Shown here: piece after piece, positions 8,679-19,702 of the stretch | Position numbering within the stretch: the stretch's first letter is position 1 | Layout: every line of letters begins with the position of its first letter | DNA from: an uncultured Bacteroidales bacterium | Lineage (GTDB): Bacteria; Bacteroidota; Bacteroidia; Bacteroidales; UBA932 | NCBI GenBank assembly: GCA_945487035.1 | Contig: CALYTI010000004.1 | Coordinates: 43,882-107,881 of the forward strand | Length of the DNA: 64,000 nt | Reading direction: 5' to 3' | Notes under the pieces: model-generated | Seen by the model: the letters and a program-made list of their open reading frames with translations, nothing else | Told to the model about the DNA's origin: nothing | Database searches by the model: none | Program-made: the position numbers and the translations under genes

Positions 8679-9154
8679 TATACTATGCGTTTGTTCAATT
8701 CATCAAGCCTTCGGCGGATATTCTCCAGATGGCTCCTGGCACTTGCGTCCAGGACCCTGTCATCCACCTCCAGCACAAATCCCCCTATAAGGTCGGGGTC
8801 AACCTTTGTAGTGAAGATCATCCTGCCGGCAATTGCTTTGCCGAGAGCCTCGCGCAACTTGGTTTCCAGCTCCGGAGCAGGGACTGCCGAAATCAGCCTT
8901 GCCCTGACAACCCCGTTCTGTGCGTAATATTGTTCAACAAAGCTGCGGAGTATGTATTTCACATAAGGGAGCCTTCCGTTCTTGCGAAGCAGGACCACCA
9001 GCCTCTGGAGTTCGTCCTCCAGCGGCTCGCAGACGCTGTCCGGATTCTCCAGCAGCGCAGTGGCCTGGGCACAGACGCGCTCGCCGCCTCCGGTCTGGCG
9101 TACCAGTTCCAGAAGCGCCTTTGCGTACCTTTTCGAAATGGCTCCGGTATTCAT
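8678..9154 (-). CDS. atpH: ATP synthase delta subunit
   Basis: Delta links the peripheral stalk to the top of F1. The 158-residue product starts [16 protein letters not shown], the family's typical first helix, and ends in the conserved [15 protein letters not shown] block near residue 130. It is slightly shorter than the roughly 177-residue E. coli protein. It sits between atpF (three-base gap) and atpA (one-base overlap). Confidence 0.92.
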   Translation of the reverse strand: MNTGAISKRYAKALLELVRQTGGGERVCAQATALLENPDSVCEPLEDELQRLVVLLRKNGRLPYVKYILRSFVEQYYAQNGVVRARLISAVPAPELETKLREALGKAIAGRMIFTTKVDPDLIGGFVLEVDDRVLDASARSHLENIRRRLDELNKRIV

Positions 9155-9157
9155 ATT

Positions 9158-9664
9158 CTAACTTTGCCGTTCAATCTTTCTTACCTCATCCACGAGAGTG
9201 TTCAGATAGTCCTTCTGGGCCTGGTCGGAGGAGAGCTCCTTGCGCACAACCTTCTCCGCAATACTTACGGAGATGCTTGCCACCTCCCTGCGGAGCTCGC
9301 GCATAACGCCTTCCCTCTCGGCCTGAATCTGAGCCCTGGCGTTTTCTATCAGCTTTGCAGCCTCGTCCTGAGCCTGCAGCTTTGCTTTTGCCACTATCTG
9401 TTCACTCTGAGCGGAAGCCTCCTTGAGAATGGCAGCCTGCTTTTCCTTTGTTTCCTTGAGCATAAGCTCACATCTGGTGGAAAGCTCTTCGAACTGTTTC
9501 TCGGCTTCTTCCGCTTTGCGCAGTCCCTCTGCAATCTTGTCGGCCCTCTTCCCGGCCATTCCCGTAATCACAGGGAAGCCGAACTTCGCCACAATGAAGA
9601 ACACGATGGCGAAAATCAGCGTCATCCAGAAGATGAGACCGAAATCAGGAGTAATGAGAGACAT
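9158..9664 (-). CDS. atpF: ATP synthase b subunit
   Basis: The b subunit is the membrane-anchored peripheral stalk. The 168-residue protein has one N-terminal membrane helix (LIFWMTLIFAIVFFIVAKFG, residues 10-29), followed by a long charged helix rich in Ala, Glu and Lys that should form the stator coiled coil. There is only one b-type gene, as expected for non-photosynthetic bacteria. Confidence 0.93.
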   Translation of the reverse strand: MSLITPDFGLIFWMTLIFAIVFFIVAKFGFPVITGMAGKRADKIAEGLRKAEEAEKQFEELSTRCELMLKETKEKQAAILKEASAQSEQIVAKAKLQAQDEAAKLIENARAQIQAEREGVMRELRREVASISVSIAEKVVRKELSSDQAQKDYLNTLVDEVRKIERQS

Positions 9665-9670
9665 AGCCTT

Positions 9671-9925
9671 TTATCCGAGAATACCGAGCAGGCAGACGAG
9701 GATTGCGAAAAGGCAGGCACCCTCGACGAGCGCACCGATGATGATGGCGATAAGCTGGTACTTGCCCGCATATTCAGGCTGGCGTGCGCCGGCCTCAAGT
9801 GCGGACTTACCGATTTTTGAGATACCGAAAGCGGCTGCAAAGGCTGCCACTGCCGCTGCGATTGCAATACCTGCTTTTCCGAGAGCTGCGCCTGCAGCTG
9901 CCTGAAGAATCATTGTGAGTAACAT
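9671..9925 (-). CDS. atpE: ATP synthase c subunit
   Basis: The c subunit forms the rotor ring in the membrane. The 84-residue product has two hydrophobic helices joined by the polar loop ARQPEYAGK. The ion-binding carboxylate is the Glu in GALVEGACLF of helix 2. That Glu is followed by Gly rather than the Ser/Thr of the best-known Na+ rotors, which suggests H+ coupling; this is an inference. Confidence 0.93.
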   Translation of the reverse strand: MLLTMILQAAAGAALGKAGIAIAAAVAAFAAAFGISKIGKSALEAGARQPEYAGKYQLIAIIIGALVEGACLFAILVCLLGILG

Positions 9926-9950
9926 AATCTTGCTATATTAATTGTTTATA

Positions 9951-10984
9951 CTATTCGTGTTGCGGATGCTGCCGCGACATTCCTATGAATACGCTGGAGA
10001 GCATCGTGAAGACATAAGCCTGGATGAATGAAACGAGCAGTTCGAGCACGTCCATAAACACTCCGAAGACTACGGACAGGACTCCGAGCCCGCCGTTGAG
10101 GGCAGCGCCCAGCTCCGCAGTAAGGAAGACCACCGCGATGACGCCGAGCAGCATTATGTGGCCTGCCAGCATATTGGCAAAGAGCCTGACCATAAGGCTG
10201 AAAGGCTTGGTGAACATACCTATGATTTCAATCAACGGCATCAGAGGAAGCGGGACCTTGAGCCAGGTCGGCACCTCCGGCCAAAGTATATCCTTCCAGT
10301 AGTGTTTGTTGCCGAAGAGGTTGACGGCAAGGAAGGTGAAAATTGCCATACAGAAGGTGACGGCAATGTTGCCTGTGGTGTTCGCACCTCCCGGGAAGAA
10401 CGGGAATATTCCCATCAGGTTGTTGATGAGTATGAAGAAGAATGCGGTCAGAAGATACGGGGAATAGCGGCGGTAATCCTCTCCCACGCAAGGCTTGATT
10501 ACATCGTCTTCTATCATCATAATAATCATTTCCATAACTCCGGGCAGGCCCCTCGGAGCCTCCTTCAGGCCGTCGTGCCTGCGGTACCAGCGCGCCGTGC
10601 CCAGCACCAGCAGGATGAGAATCAGGCCGTTGATCAGCAGGCCCAGGGCGTTCTTGGTAAAGCTCAAATCCAGAGGCCGCACCAGAGTGCCGTCCGGCTG
10701 AATCTCTGCCACCTTGCCGTTCTCATCGTAGGTGAAACCGTCCCAAGGCTCCCCGTGCGCAAGGTGCGACGAGCTGAAAGCATGCCAGCCCGTGGTTTTG
10801 CTTCTTACGATAATGGGAAGGGGTATGGAGATATGGTGCCCGCCTACCGTGGTGATATGCCACTCGTAGGCATCGGAGATATGGCCGAAGATATAAGCGT
10901 TCACATCCAGCTCCTCCGCCCGGGCGCCCGCAGGCGTCAGAAGCAGCAGAGCCAGAGCTCCGAGCACTATGCGCATCAACTTCT

Positions 10985-10988
<4 letters not shown>
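9951..10988 (-). CDS. atpB: ATP synthase a subunit (long, signal-peptide-bearing form)
   Basis: Subunit a forms the ion half-channels next to the c ring. The essential Arg lies in SLMVRLFANMLAGH near residue 270. At 345 residues it is longer than the E. coli protein (271) because of an N-terminal signal-like segment (MKKLMRIVLGALALLLLTPA) and an extra domain of about 100 residues before the first channel helix, a known trait of Bacteroidetes AtpB. I place the start at 10988, where ATG overlaps the atpC stop as ATGA; another ATG lies 15 bases upstream. Confidence 0.93.
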
Positions 10989-13456
<2,468 letters not shown>

Positions 13457-13484
13457 TGCTATATGGTATTAGGTCTTGCGGATA

Positions 13485-13492
13485 CAAAGTTA
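13485..13492 (-). promoter_or_regulatory. -7 element (TAACTTTG) for the phosphatidyltransferase-atp operon
   Basis: TAACTTTG on the minus strand fits TAnnTTTG and lies 28 bases before the ATG at 13456. It is the only promoter-like element found before the whole minus-strand block down to 5623. No good -33 box is seen. Confidence 0.5.
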
Positions 13493-13518
13493 ACAATTTT
13501 AATTTTGAAAAAAAGTTG

Positions 13519-13526
13519 TACCTTTG
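13519..13526 (+). promoter_or_regulatory. -7 element (TACCTTTG) for guaB
   Basis: TACCTTTG is a strong TAnnTTTG match, 19 bases before the guaB ATG, and the same word as in the tRNA-Lys and tRNA-Phe promoters of this window. The sequence upstream is A/T rich, without a TTTG at the ideal 19-base distance. Confidence 0.55.
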
Positions 13527-13545
13527 CGTTGCAAATTTTTCAACT

Positions 13546-14634
13546 ATGTCGTTTGCCGAAGAAAAAATCATTCAGGAAGGCTTGACCTTCGATGATGTCC
13601 TTCTGGTCCCGGCGTTTTCGGAAGTTCTTCCGAAGGAAGTGGACCTGAAAACCAATTTTTCCCGAAACATAACTCTCGACATACCGCTAGTGTCCGCAGC
13701 TATGGATACAGTGACTGAAGCGCCGATGGCCAAAGCTCTCGCAAGAGAAGGAGGTATCGGCGTTATTCATAAGAATATGCCGATAGAAGCCCAGGCGGCC
13801 CAGGTGGCCGATGTCAAGGCCGAAGGCCTGAAGGTAGCTGCCGGCATAGGCATTACCTCCAATGCCCTCGAAAGGGTGGAAGCCATGGTGGCCGCGGGAG
13901 TGGATGCCGTAGTGCTTGACTGCGCACACGGGCATTCCCTCAATGTCGGCACCCTGTTGCGCAAAATCAAGCAGACCTGGCAGGGACTGGATGTGGTGGT
14001 AGGCAATATTGCAACCGCTGATGCGGCGCGCTACCTCATCGAAGGCGGAGCCGATGCGATTAAGGTGGGAATAGGACCGGGCTCAATCTGTACCACCCGC
14101 ATCGTGGCGGGAGTGGGAGTTCCCCAACTTTCGGCGATTTATGAATGCTCGCGCGTGGCTGCCGAAGCGGGAGTGCCGGTAATAGGCGACGGAGGACTGC
14201 GGTACTCAGGCGATGTGGTCAAGGCCCTTGCCGCCGGCGCTGACTGCGTGATGTGCGGCTCAATGTTTGCGGGCACCGACGAGGCGCCGGGAGTGACCAT
14301 AAGCGCCGGCGGCAAGAAATACAAGGCTTACCGCGGAATGGGCTCCATCGACGCGATGTTTGCCGGTTCTTCGGACAGATATTTCCAGGGAGATACAAAA
14401 GACGAAAAGAAACTCGTACCTGAAGGCATTGTGGGACGCGTTGCCTACAAGGGACCGGTGGGCGCAATCATATATCAGATGCTGGGCGGCCTGCGCTCGG
14501 GAATGGGCTACTGCGGTGCCCGTGACCTCCAGGCTCTCAAGCAGGCCCGCTTCGTACGCATCACGGCCTCCGGAATGGCGGAGAGCCACCCTCACGACAT
14601 CACTATAACGAAAGAAGCACCAAACTACAGATGA
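13546..14634 (+). CDS. guaB: IMP dehydrogenase lacking the CBS (Bateman) domain
   Basis: GuaB oxidises IMP to XMP with NAD+, the committed step to GMP. The catalytic loop GPGSICTTR, the phosphate-binding [10 protein letters not shown], the flap start YRGMGS and the C-terminal GMGYCGA are all present. The product is only 362 residues, against about 490 usually. The barrel runs from [19 protein letters not shown] straight into LKVAAGIGI, so the paired CBS domains normally inserted near residue 100 are missing cleanly and in frame. The ATG at 13546 is chosen because it gives the conserved start [20 protein letters not shown]. It overlaps guaA by four bases. Confidence 0.93.
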   Translation: MSFAEEKIIQEGLTFDDVLLVPAFSEVLPKEVDLKTNFSRNITLDIPLVSAAMDTVTEAPMAKALAREGGIGVIHKNMPIEAQAAQVADVKAEGLKVAAGIGITSNALERVEAMVAAGVDAVVLDCAHGHSLNVGTLLRKIKQTWQGLDVVVGNIATADAARYLIEGGADAIKVGIGPGSICTTRIVAGVGVPQLSAIYECSRVAAEAGVPVIGDGGLRYSGDVVKALAAGADCVMCGSMFAGTDEAPGVTISAGGKKYKAYRGMGSIDAMFAGSSDRYFQGDTKDEKKLVPEGIVGRVAYKGPVGAIIYQMLGGLRSGMGYCGARDLQALKQARFVRITASGMAESHPHDITITKEAPNYR

Positions 14635-16157
14635 CAGAGAAGATTCTGATACTGGATTTCGGATCCCAATACACCCAGCTGATTGCACGGCGAGTGCGCG
14701 AAATAGGTGTTTACAGCGAGATTCATCCTTTCAACAGAATACCTGCCCCCGATGAGTCCGTGCGCGGAGTCATCCTTTCCGGCAGTCCCGCTTCCGTAAG
14801 GGATGCCGACGCCCCCCAGCCCGAGCTCGGCGCAATACGCGGCAAACTTCCTATTCTCGGGATATGCTACGGAGCGCAGTGGCTTGCGCAAAGCGGAGGC
14901 GGCAGCGTGGAGAAGTCGGATACCCGCGAATACGGCAGAGCAATATTTTCCGTCAGGGAAGATGATCCGCTGACCTGCGGGCTCACGGAGCAGTCCGTAG
15001 TCTGGATGAGCCACGGAGATACCATTACCCGCCTTCCTGCGGGCGCAAGGGTTATAGGCTCCACGGATTCGGTTCATAATGCGGCTTACCGCTTCGTGGA
15101 TGAGCCTACCTGGGCCATACAGTTCCACCCGGAAGTGCATCACAGCGAATGCGGAACCGCGCTTCTGCGCAACTTCGTGCTCGGCATCTGCGGCTGCAGG
15201 GGCGACTGGACTGCAGAGAGTTTCGTCGAATCTACAGTCGCTCAGCTTCGCTCCCGGCTCGGGGACGACAAAGTCATACTCGGCCTTTCCGGCGGCGTGG
15301 ATTCCAGCGTGGCTGCCCTGCTGCTGCACAGGGCCATAGGCAGCCGCCTGCACTGCATCTTCGTGGACAGCGGCCTGCTTCGCAAGGGCGAATACGGCGA
15401 GGTACTCTCTTCTTACGAGGGTATGGGGCTGAATGTCATTGCGGTGGATGCTCACGAGCGTTTCTTTGCAGACCTGGCGGGCGTGACCGATCCTGAGAGC
15501 AAGCGCAAAAGGGTGGGCAAGGCCTTCGTGGACGTATTCGACAGCGAGGCGCGAAAGCTCAGCGATGTGCGCTGGCTTGCACAGGGAACCATATATCCCG
15601 ATGTAATAGAATCCTCCTGCGTAGGAGGGCCATCGGCCACCATCAAGAGCCACCACAACGTGGGAGGCCTGCCCAAGGAAATGAACCTGAAGGTGGTGGA
15701 GCCTCTCCGGCTGCTCTTCAAGGACGAGGTCCGGAAGGTCGGCGCGGCACTCGGGCTGGATCCGAAAATTCTCGGGCGCCATCCTTTCCCGGGACCTGGG
15801 CTGAGCATACGCGTGCTCGGTGAGGTGACACCGGAAAAGGTAGCTATAGCCCAGGAGGCGGATGCGATTTTCATAGGCAAGCTCCGCGAATGGGGCCTGT
15901 ATGACAAGATATGGCAGGCGGGCACCATCCTGCTTCCCGTGCAAAGCGTGGGAGTGATGGGTGATGAACGCACCTACGAGCGCACGGCAGCTCTGAGAGC
16001 CGTGACATCAGTGGACGGAATGACAGCGGACTGGGCCCGTCTTCCTTATGATTTCCTTGCCGAAGTATCCAACGAAATCATACGCAAGGTCAAAGGAATC
16101 AACAGGGTTGTCTATGACATCTGTTCCAAACCACCTGCAACTATCGAGTGGGAATAA
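14631..16157 (+). CDS. guaA: GMP synthase (glutamine-hydrolysing)
   Basis: GuaA aminates XMP to GMP using glutamine and ATP. The 508-residue protein has an N-terminal class-I amidotransferase domain (nucleophile Cys in GICYGAQ near 80, His/Glu in FHPEVHH near 165), an ATP-pyrophosphatase domain (LSGGVDSS near 220) and the C-terminal dimerisation domain ending KPPATIEWE. It overlaps guaB by ATGA, so the two steps are translationally coupled. Confidence 0.97.
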   Translation: MTEKILILDFGSQYTQLIARRVREIGVYSEIHPFNRIPAPDESVRGVILSGSPASVRDADAPQPELGAIRGKLPILGICYGAQWLAQSGGGSVEKSDTREYGRAIFSVREDDPLTCGLTEQSVVWMSHGDTITRLPAGARVIGSTDSVHNAAYRFVDEPTWAIQFHPEVHHSECGTALLRNFVLGICGCRGDWTAESFVESTVAQLRSRLGDDKVILGLSGGVDSSVAALLLHRAIGSRLHCIFVDSGLLRKGEYGEVLSSYEGMGLNVIAVDAHERFFADLAGVTDPESKRKRVGKAFVDVFDSEARKLSDVRWLAQGTIYPDVIESSCVGGPSATIKSHHNVGGLPKEMNLKVVEPLRLLFKDEVRKVGAALGLDPKILGRHPFPGPGLSIRVLGEVTPEKVAIAQEADAIFIGKLREWGLYDKIWQAGTILLPVQSVGVMGDERTYERTAALRAVTSVDGMTADWARLPYDFLAEVSNEIIRKVKGINRVVYDICSKPPATIEWE

Positions 16158-16181
16158 CTCATTTTCAATAAACAAGTTAGT

Positions 16182-17486
16182 ATGTCAAACCTTCAGAACC
16201 AGCCAGTCTATGACGCGCGCACTCTCGGTGCAGGCAAGATGACCCTTCTGGGAGTCCAGCACCTGTTTGCGATGTTCGGAGCGACAGTCCTTGTGCCAGT
16301 CATCACAGGTCTGTCAGTGTCAGCCACCCTGCTTTTCGCCGGGCTTGGTACCCTTATCTTCCATCTTTGCACAAAGATGAAGGTTCCGGCCTTCCTCGGT
16401 AGTTCCTTCGCCTTCCTCGGCGGTTATGCCACCGTTACCCAGATGGGTATGGCAAATGGTATGACACTCACGCAGGCCCTGCCTTATGCCTGCATAGGTG
16501 TGTTCTTTGCTGGTCTGATGTACTTTGTCGTGGCAGCGCTCTTCAAGATTTTCGGTCCTGCCCGCGTGATGAAGTTCTTCCCGCCGGTAGTGACAGGCCC
16601 GATTATCATCGCAATCGGACTCTGCCTTTCAGGAAGCGCCATCCAGAACTGCAGCAGCAACTGGTGGATTGCTCTGGTTGCCATACTGATTATCGTGGTA
16701 TGCAATATCTGGGGCAAGGGAATGGTCAAGATTGTGCCTATCCTGCTGGGAGTGCTCGGCTCCTACATCGCAGCGGCCTGCTTCGGCCTGGTGGACTGGA
16801 CTTCTGTTGGGGATGCAGCCTGGGTCGGACTTCCATTCCGTATGGAGGACACCGCTTTTTCTGTGTTCAAGAACCCTGACTGGGGACTTGTCGTTGCCGC
16901 TATCATCGCTATTCTTCCTATTTCCCTCGCAACTATGATGGAGCATATAGGAGATATGTGCGCAATCAGCTCAACCACAGGCATCAACTACCTTGAGGAT
17001 CCGGGGCTGCACCGCACCCTGCTCGGAGACGGTCTCGCAACCTCCCTCGCTTCCCTTTTCGGAGCTCCTGCCAACACTACATACGGAGAGAACACCGGAG
17101 TGCTCAACATTACCAAGGTCTATGACCCTAAGGTTATCCGTATTGCAGCCGTATTTGCAATAGTGCTTTCATTCTGCCCGAAGTTCTCCGCCATCATCGG
17201 AGCTATGCCGGCTTCCACCATAGGAGGTGTGAGCCTTATCCTCTACGGTATGATTTCGGCTGTTGGCGTACGCAACATAGTTGAGAATCAGGTGGATTTC
17301 ACCAAGTCCCGCAACCTTATAGTGGCAGCCCTCATTCTGGTGCTCGCAATCGGCATCAAGTACGGTGCGGGCGATGCCATCAACATCGGGTTCACCAGCC
17401 TCAGCGGCCTTGCAGTGGCAGCCCTTGTGGGAGTAATAATGAATGCCGTGCTCCCCGGCAAGGATTACGAATTCGGTAAAAAATAG
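16182..17486 (+). CDS. uraA: Uracil/xanthine permease (NCS2 family)
   Basis: This 434-residue inner-membrane carrier should import uracil with protons. The sequence has 12 or more hydrophobic segments and resembles UraA in its N-terminus (GVQHLFAMFGATVLVPVITG) and in the substrate region GENTGVLNITKVYDP. It lies 24 bases after guaA and appears to be in the same transcript. Xanthine specificity cannot be excluded, but the UraA-type region favours uracil. Confidence 0.88.
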   Translation: MSNLQNQPVYDARTLGAGKMTLLGVQHLFAMFGATVLVPVITGLSVSATLLFAGLGTLIFHLCTKMKVPAFLGSSFAFLGGYATVTQMGMANGMTLTQALPYACIGVFFAGLMYFVVAALFKIFGPARVMKFFPPVVTGPIIIAIGLCLSGSAIQNCSSNWWIALVAILIIVVCNIWGKGMVKIVPILLGVLGSYIAAACFGLVDWTSVGDAAWVGLPFRMEDTAFSVFKNPDWGLVVAAIIAILPISLATMMEHIGDMCAISSTTGINYLEDPGLHRTLLGDGLATSLASLFGAPANTTYGENTGVLNITKVYDPKVIRIAAVFAIVLSFCPKFSAIIGAMPASTIGGVSLILYGMISAVGVRNIVENQVDFTKSRNLIVAALILVLAIGIKYGAGDAINIGFTSLSGLAVAALVGVIMNAVLPGKDYEFGKK

Positions 17487-17506
17487 CAATCCCTTATTTA
17501 TAACCA

Positions 17507-17530
17507 GCCCGAAGCCTACGTGCTTCGGGC
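17507..17530 (+). terminator. Intercistronic hairpin without T run
   Basis: GCCCGAAGC (17507-17515) pairs perfectly with GCTTCGGGC (17522-17530) around the loop CTACGT. No T run follows, so this is more likely an mRNA-stabilising or attenuating hairpin between uraA and the porin gene than a full terminator. Confidence 0.5.
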
Positions 17531-17552
17531 ATCAAAATCATTTCCTAATTTT

Positions 17553-18299
17553 ATGAAAAAGTCATTCTTTTTCGCGGCTGCTGCGGCAGCTCTCGCGCTG
17601 AGCCAGACGGCCGGTGCCCAGACCAACATCCAGACCTTCTACGACTTCGGACGCGGTTACGCTACAACCACGCTCGAAATGTTCAAAGGAGACAGCTGGG
17701 GCAACACTTTCTTCTTCGTTGACCACTACTACGCAACCGCAGACCAGCGTGCTGACCAGGGCTGCGCAAGTGCAATCAACGGCAGCTACTTCGAGATTGA
17801 GCGCAACATCAATTTCTGGCAGGACAGTGCTCTGGGAGCTCTGAGCGCAATGGTCGAGTACGATGGTTCCACCTGGGGTGCAGGCATTTTCTGCGTGGGT
17901 GCAAGCTATTTCCTCCATTCTGACGATTTCAAGAATACCTATACTCTCGCCCTTCTCTACGACCAGCATATCGGCTACGGCAGCGCCAATGTACCTGTAA
18001 AGTTCTCAGGTGTTTGGGGAATGCAGGACCTGCTGGGAGTGAAGGGACTTCGTTTCAGCGGGTTCATCGATATTTGGGGCAACAACCAGACTTGTGTCAT
18101 CAACGCTGACCCGCTCAACTACGAAGCCAAAGATACCAAGTTCTCCATCCTTACCGAGCCACAGCTCTGGTACAATGTAGGCCAGCACTTCGGTTGCGAG
18201 AACCTGCACATCGGTGGCGAGGTAGAGCTTTCATTCAACTTTGCCGGACATTACGGCTTCATGTGCAACCCTTGTCTGGGTGCAAAGTGGATTTTCTAA
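17553..18299 (+). CDS. DUF5020-type outer-membrane nucleoside channel (Tsx-like)
   Basis: The 248-residue precursor has a signal peptide (MKKSFFFAAAAAALALSQTAGAQ) followed by alternating aromatic/polar strands ending in ...GAKWIF, as in small beta-barrels. The pattern GDSWGNTFFFVDHYY resembles the Tsx/DUF5020 group that passes nucleosides through the outer membrane. The location between a uracil permease and a purine permease supports this role: outer-membrane entry for the salvage route. Function is inferred from context and similarity, not shown. Confidence 0.75.
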   Translation: MKKSFFFAAAAAALALSQTAGAQTNIQTFYDFGRGYATTTLEMFKGDSWGNTFFFVDHYYATADQRADQGCASAINGSYFEIERNINFWQDSALGALSAMVEYDGSTWGAGIFCVGASYFLHSDDFKNTYTLALLYDQHIGYGSANVPVKFSGVWGMQDLLGVKGLRFSGFIDIWGNNQTCVINADPLNYEAKDTKFSILTEPQLWYNVGQHFGCENLHIGGEVELSFNFAGHYGFMCNPCLGAKWIF

Positions 18300-18312
18300 A
18301 AGCTGATCCGCA

Positions 18313-19635
18313 ATGAACAAGTTCCTTTCCAAGGCCTTCGGATTCAATCCGGAGGTTCACAAGCTGCGTACTGAAATAGTAGCAGGCATCACCACTTTCC
18401 TGACGATGGCATATATCCTTGCCGTCAACCCTTCCATTTTCGCAGCCCTTCCGGGAATGCCTAACGGTGCCGTATTTACCGCTACCGCCCTCGCTTCCCT
18501 GCTTGCAACTCTGGTGATGGCTTTCTATGCAAAGAAGCCTTTCGCTCTTGCTCCGGGTATGGGTCTGAACGCGTTCTTCGTGTTCACCGTCTGCCTTACG
18601 ATGGGCTATAGCTGGCAGTTCGCGCTTACTGCAGTGCTGCTCGAAGGTATCATTTTCATTATCCTTACCGTGACCAAGGTGCGTTCCTGGCTTATCAATG
18701 CCATCCCGTACAGCATCAAACAGGCAATCGGAGCGGGAATAGGTCTTTTCATTGCCTTTATCGGTCTTCAGAATGCCGGCATTATCGTTGACAACGGAGC
18801 TACTCTCGTTTCACTCGGCAAGATTACCGAAGGCACCGCACTGCTTGCTGTGATTGGTGTTGTTATTACCAGTGCCCTGCTGATACTCAAGGTGAAGGGA
18901 GGCATCCTGCTCGGAATACTTGCTACCACCCTTATCGGTCTTCTCATCAAGGACCCTGCTACCGGAGTTGCAATTACCCATTTCAACGGAGTTCTTTCCA
19001 CACCTCCAAGCATCAAGCCGATTTTCTGCCAGTTCGAGTGGAGCCAGATTTTCTCGCTTGATATGCTTGCTGTTGTGTTCACATTCCTCTTTATCGATAT
19101 GTTCGACACTATGGGAACCGTGATTGGAGTTTCCCACAAGACCGGAGATGTTGATGAGAAGGGCAATATTCCTAATGTTGAGAAGATATTCCTTGCAGAT
19201 GCTATCGGAACTGTTGCAGGTGCCTGCTTCGGAACTTCCACCACCACTACCTATGTAGAGAGCTCTGCAGGAGTTGCCGAGGGCGGACGCACCGGTCTTA
19301 CTGCATTTACCGTAGCACTCTGCTTTGTGCTCGCGCTGTTCTTCTCACCTCTTTTCCTTGCGATTCCGAGTGCAGCTACCGCTCCGGCGCTGATTCTGGT
19401 GGGTGTGATGATGATGGCCCCGGTGAAGAATCTCGACTGGACCGACTTCACAGAAAGCATCCCGGCCTTCATCACTATGCTTATGATGCCGGTTGCCTAC
19501 TCCATCTCCGACGGCATCCTGCTCGGTGTGATTGCCTATGTGCTGGTCAACGCCTGCTCAGGCAAGTTCAAGAAGATTTCCCCGGCAATGTGGGTTCTCG
19601 CCGTACTCTTCATCCTGAAGTATATCTTCATCTAG
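18313..19635 (+). CDS. Adenine/guanine/hypoxanthine permease (NCS2, AzgA/PbuG type)
   Basis: A 440-residue inner-membrane carrier with about 13 hydrophobic segments. The family marks TEIVAGITTFLTMAYILAVNP (residues 19-39) and APGMGLNAFFVFTV near 80 are clear, as is the second half-site GTSTTTTYVESSAGVAEGGRTG near 305. It should import purine bases that feed the salvage side of the guaBA pathway. It is the last gene of the plus-strand nucleobase block and is followed by a strong hairpin terminator. Confidence 0.9.
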   Translation: MNKFLSKAFGFNPEVHKLRTEIVAGITTFLTMAYILAVNPSIFAALPGMPNGAVFTATALASLLATLVMAFYAKKPFALAPGMGLNAFFVFTVCLTMGYSWQFALTAVLLEGIIFIILTVTKVRSWLINAIPYSIKQAIGAGIGLFIAFIGLQNAGIIVDNGATLVSLGKITEGTALLAVIGVVITSALLILKVKGGILLGILATTLIGLLIKDPATGVAITHFNGVLSTPPSIKPIFCQFEWSQIFSLDMLAVVFTFLFIDMFDTMGTVIGVSHKTGDVDEKGNIPNVEKIFLADAIGTVAGACFGTSTTTTYVESSAGVAEGGRTGLTAFTVALCFVLALFFSPLFLAIPSAATAPALILVGVMMMAPVKNLDWTDFTESIPAFITMLMMPVAYSISDGILLGVIAYVLVNACSGKFKKISPAMWVLAVLFILKYIFI

Positions 19636-19653
19636 TCAGCATTAAGCTCAAAC

Positions 19654-19685
19654 AAAGAGGGTGGCCTGAACGGTCACCCTCTTTT
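19654..19685. terminator. Bidirectional intrinsic terminator
   Basis: AAAGAGGGTGGCC (19654-19666) pairs with GGTCACCCTCTTT (19672-19684, one G-U pair) around a five-base loop. It is T-tailed on the plus strand and flanked by T's when read on the minus strand, so it can end both the plus-strand nucleobase block and the minus-strand gdhA-M49 block. Confidence 0.85.
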
Positions 19686-19702
19686 GATTGAGACTATGTG
19701 TA

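Noticed and set aside
7197..8927. 576-codon plus-strand open frame opposite atpA/atpH
   Set aside because: It is antisense to two clearly conserved ATP synthase genes; the His/Arg-rich translation resembles no family and is a codon-bias shadow.
14625..15944. 439-codon minus-strand frame opposite guaA
   Set aside because: It lies wholly within guaA, which is certain, and its translation shows no recognisable domain.
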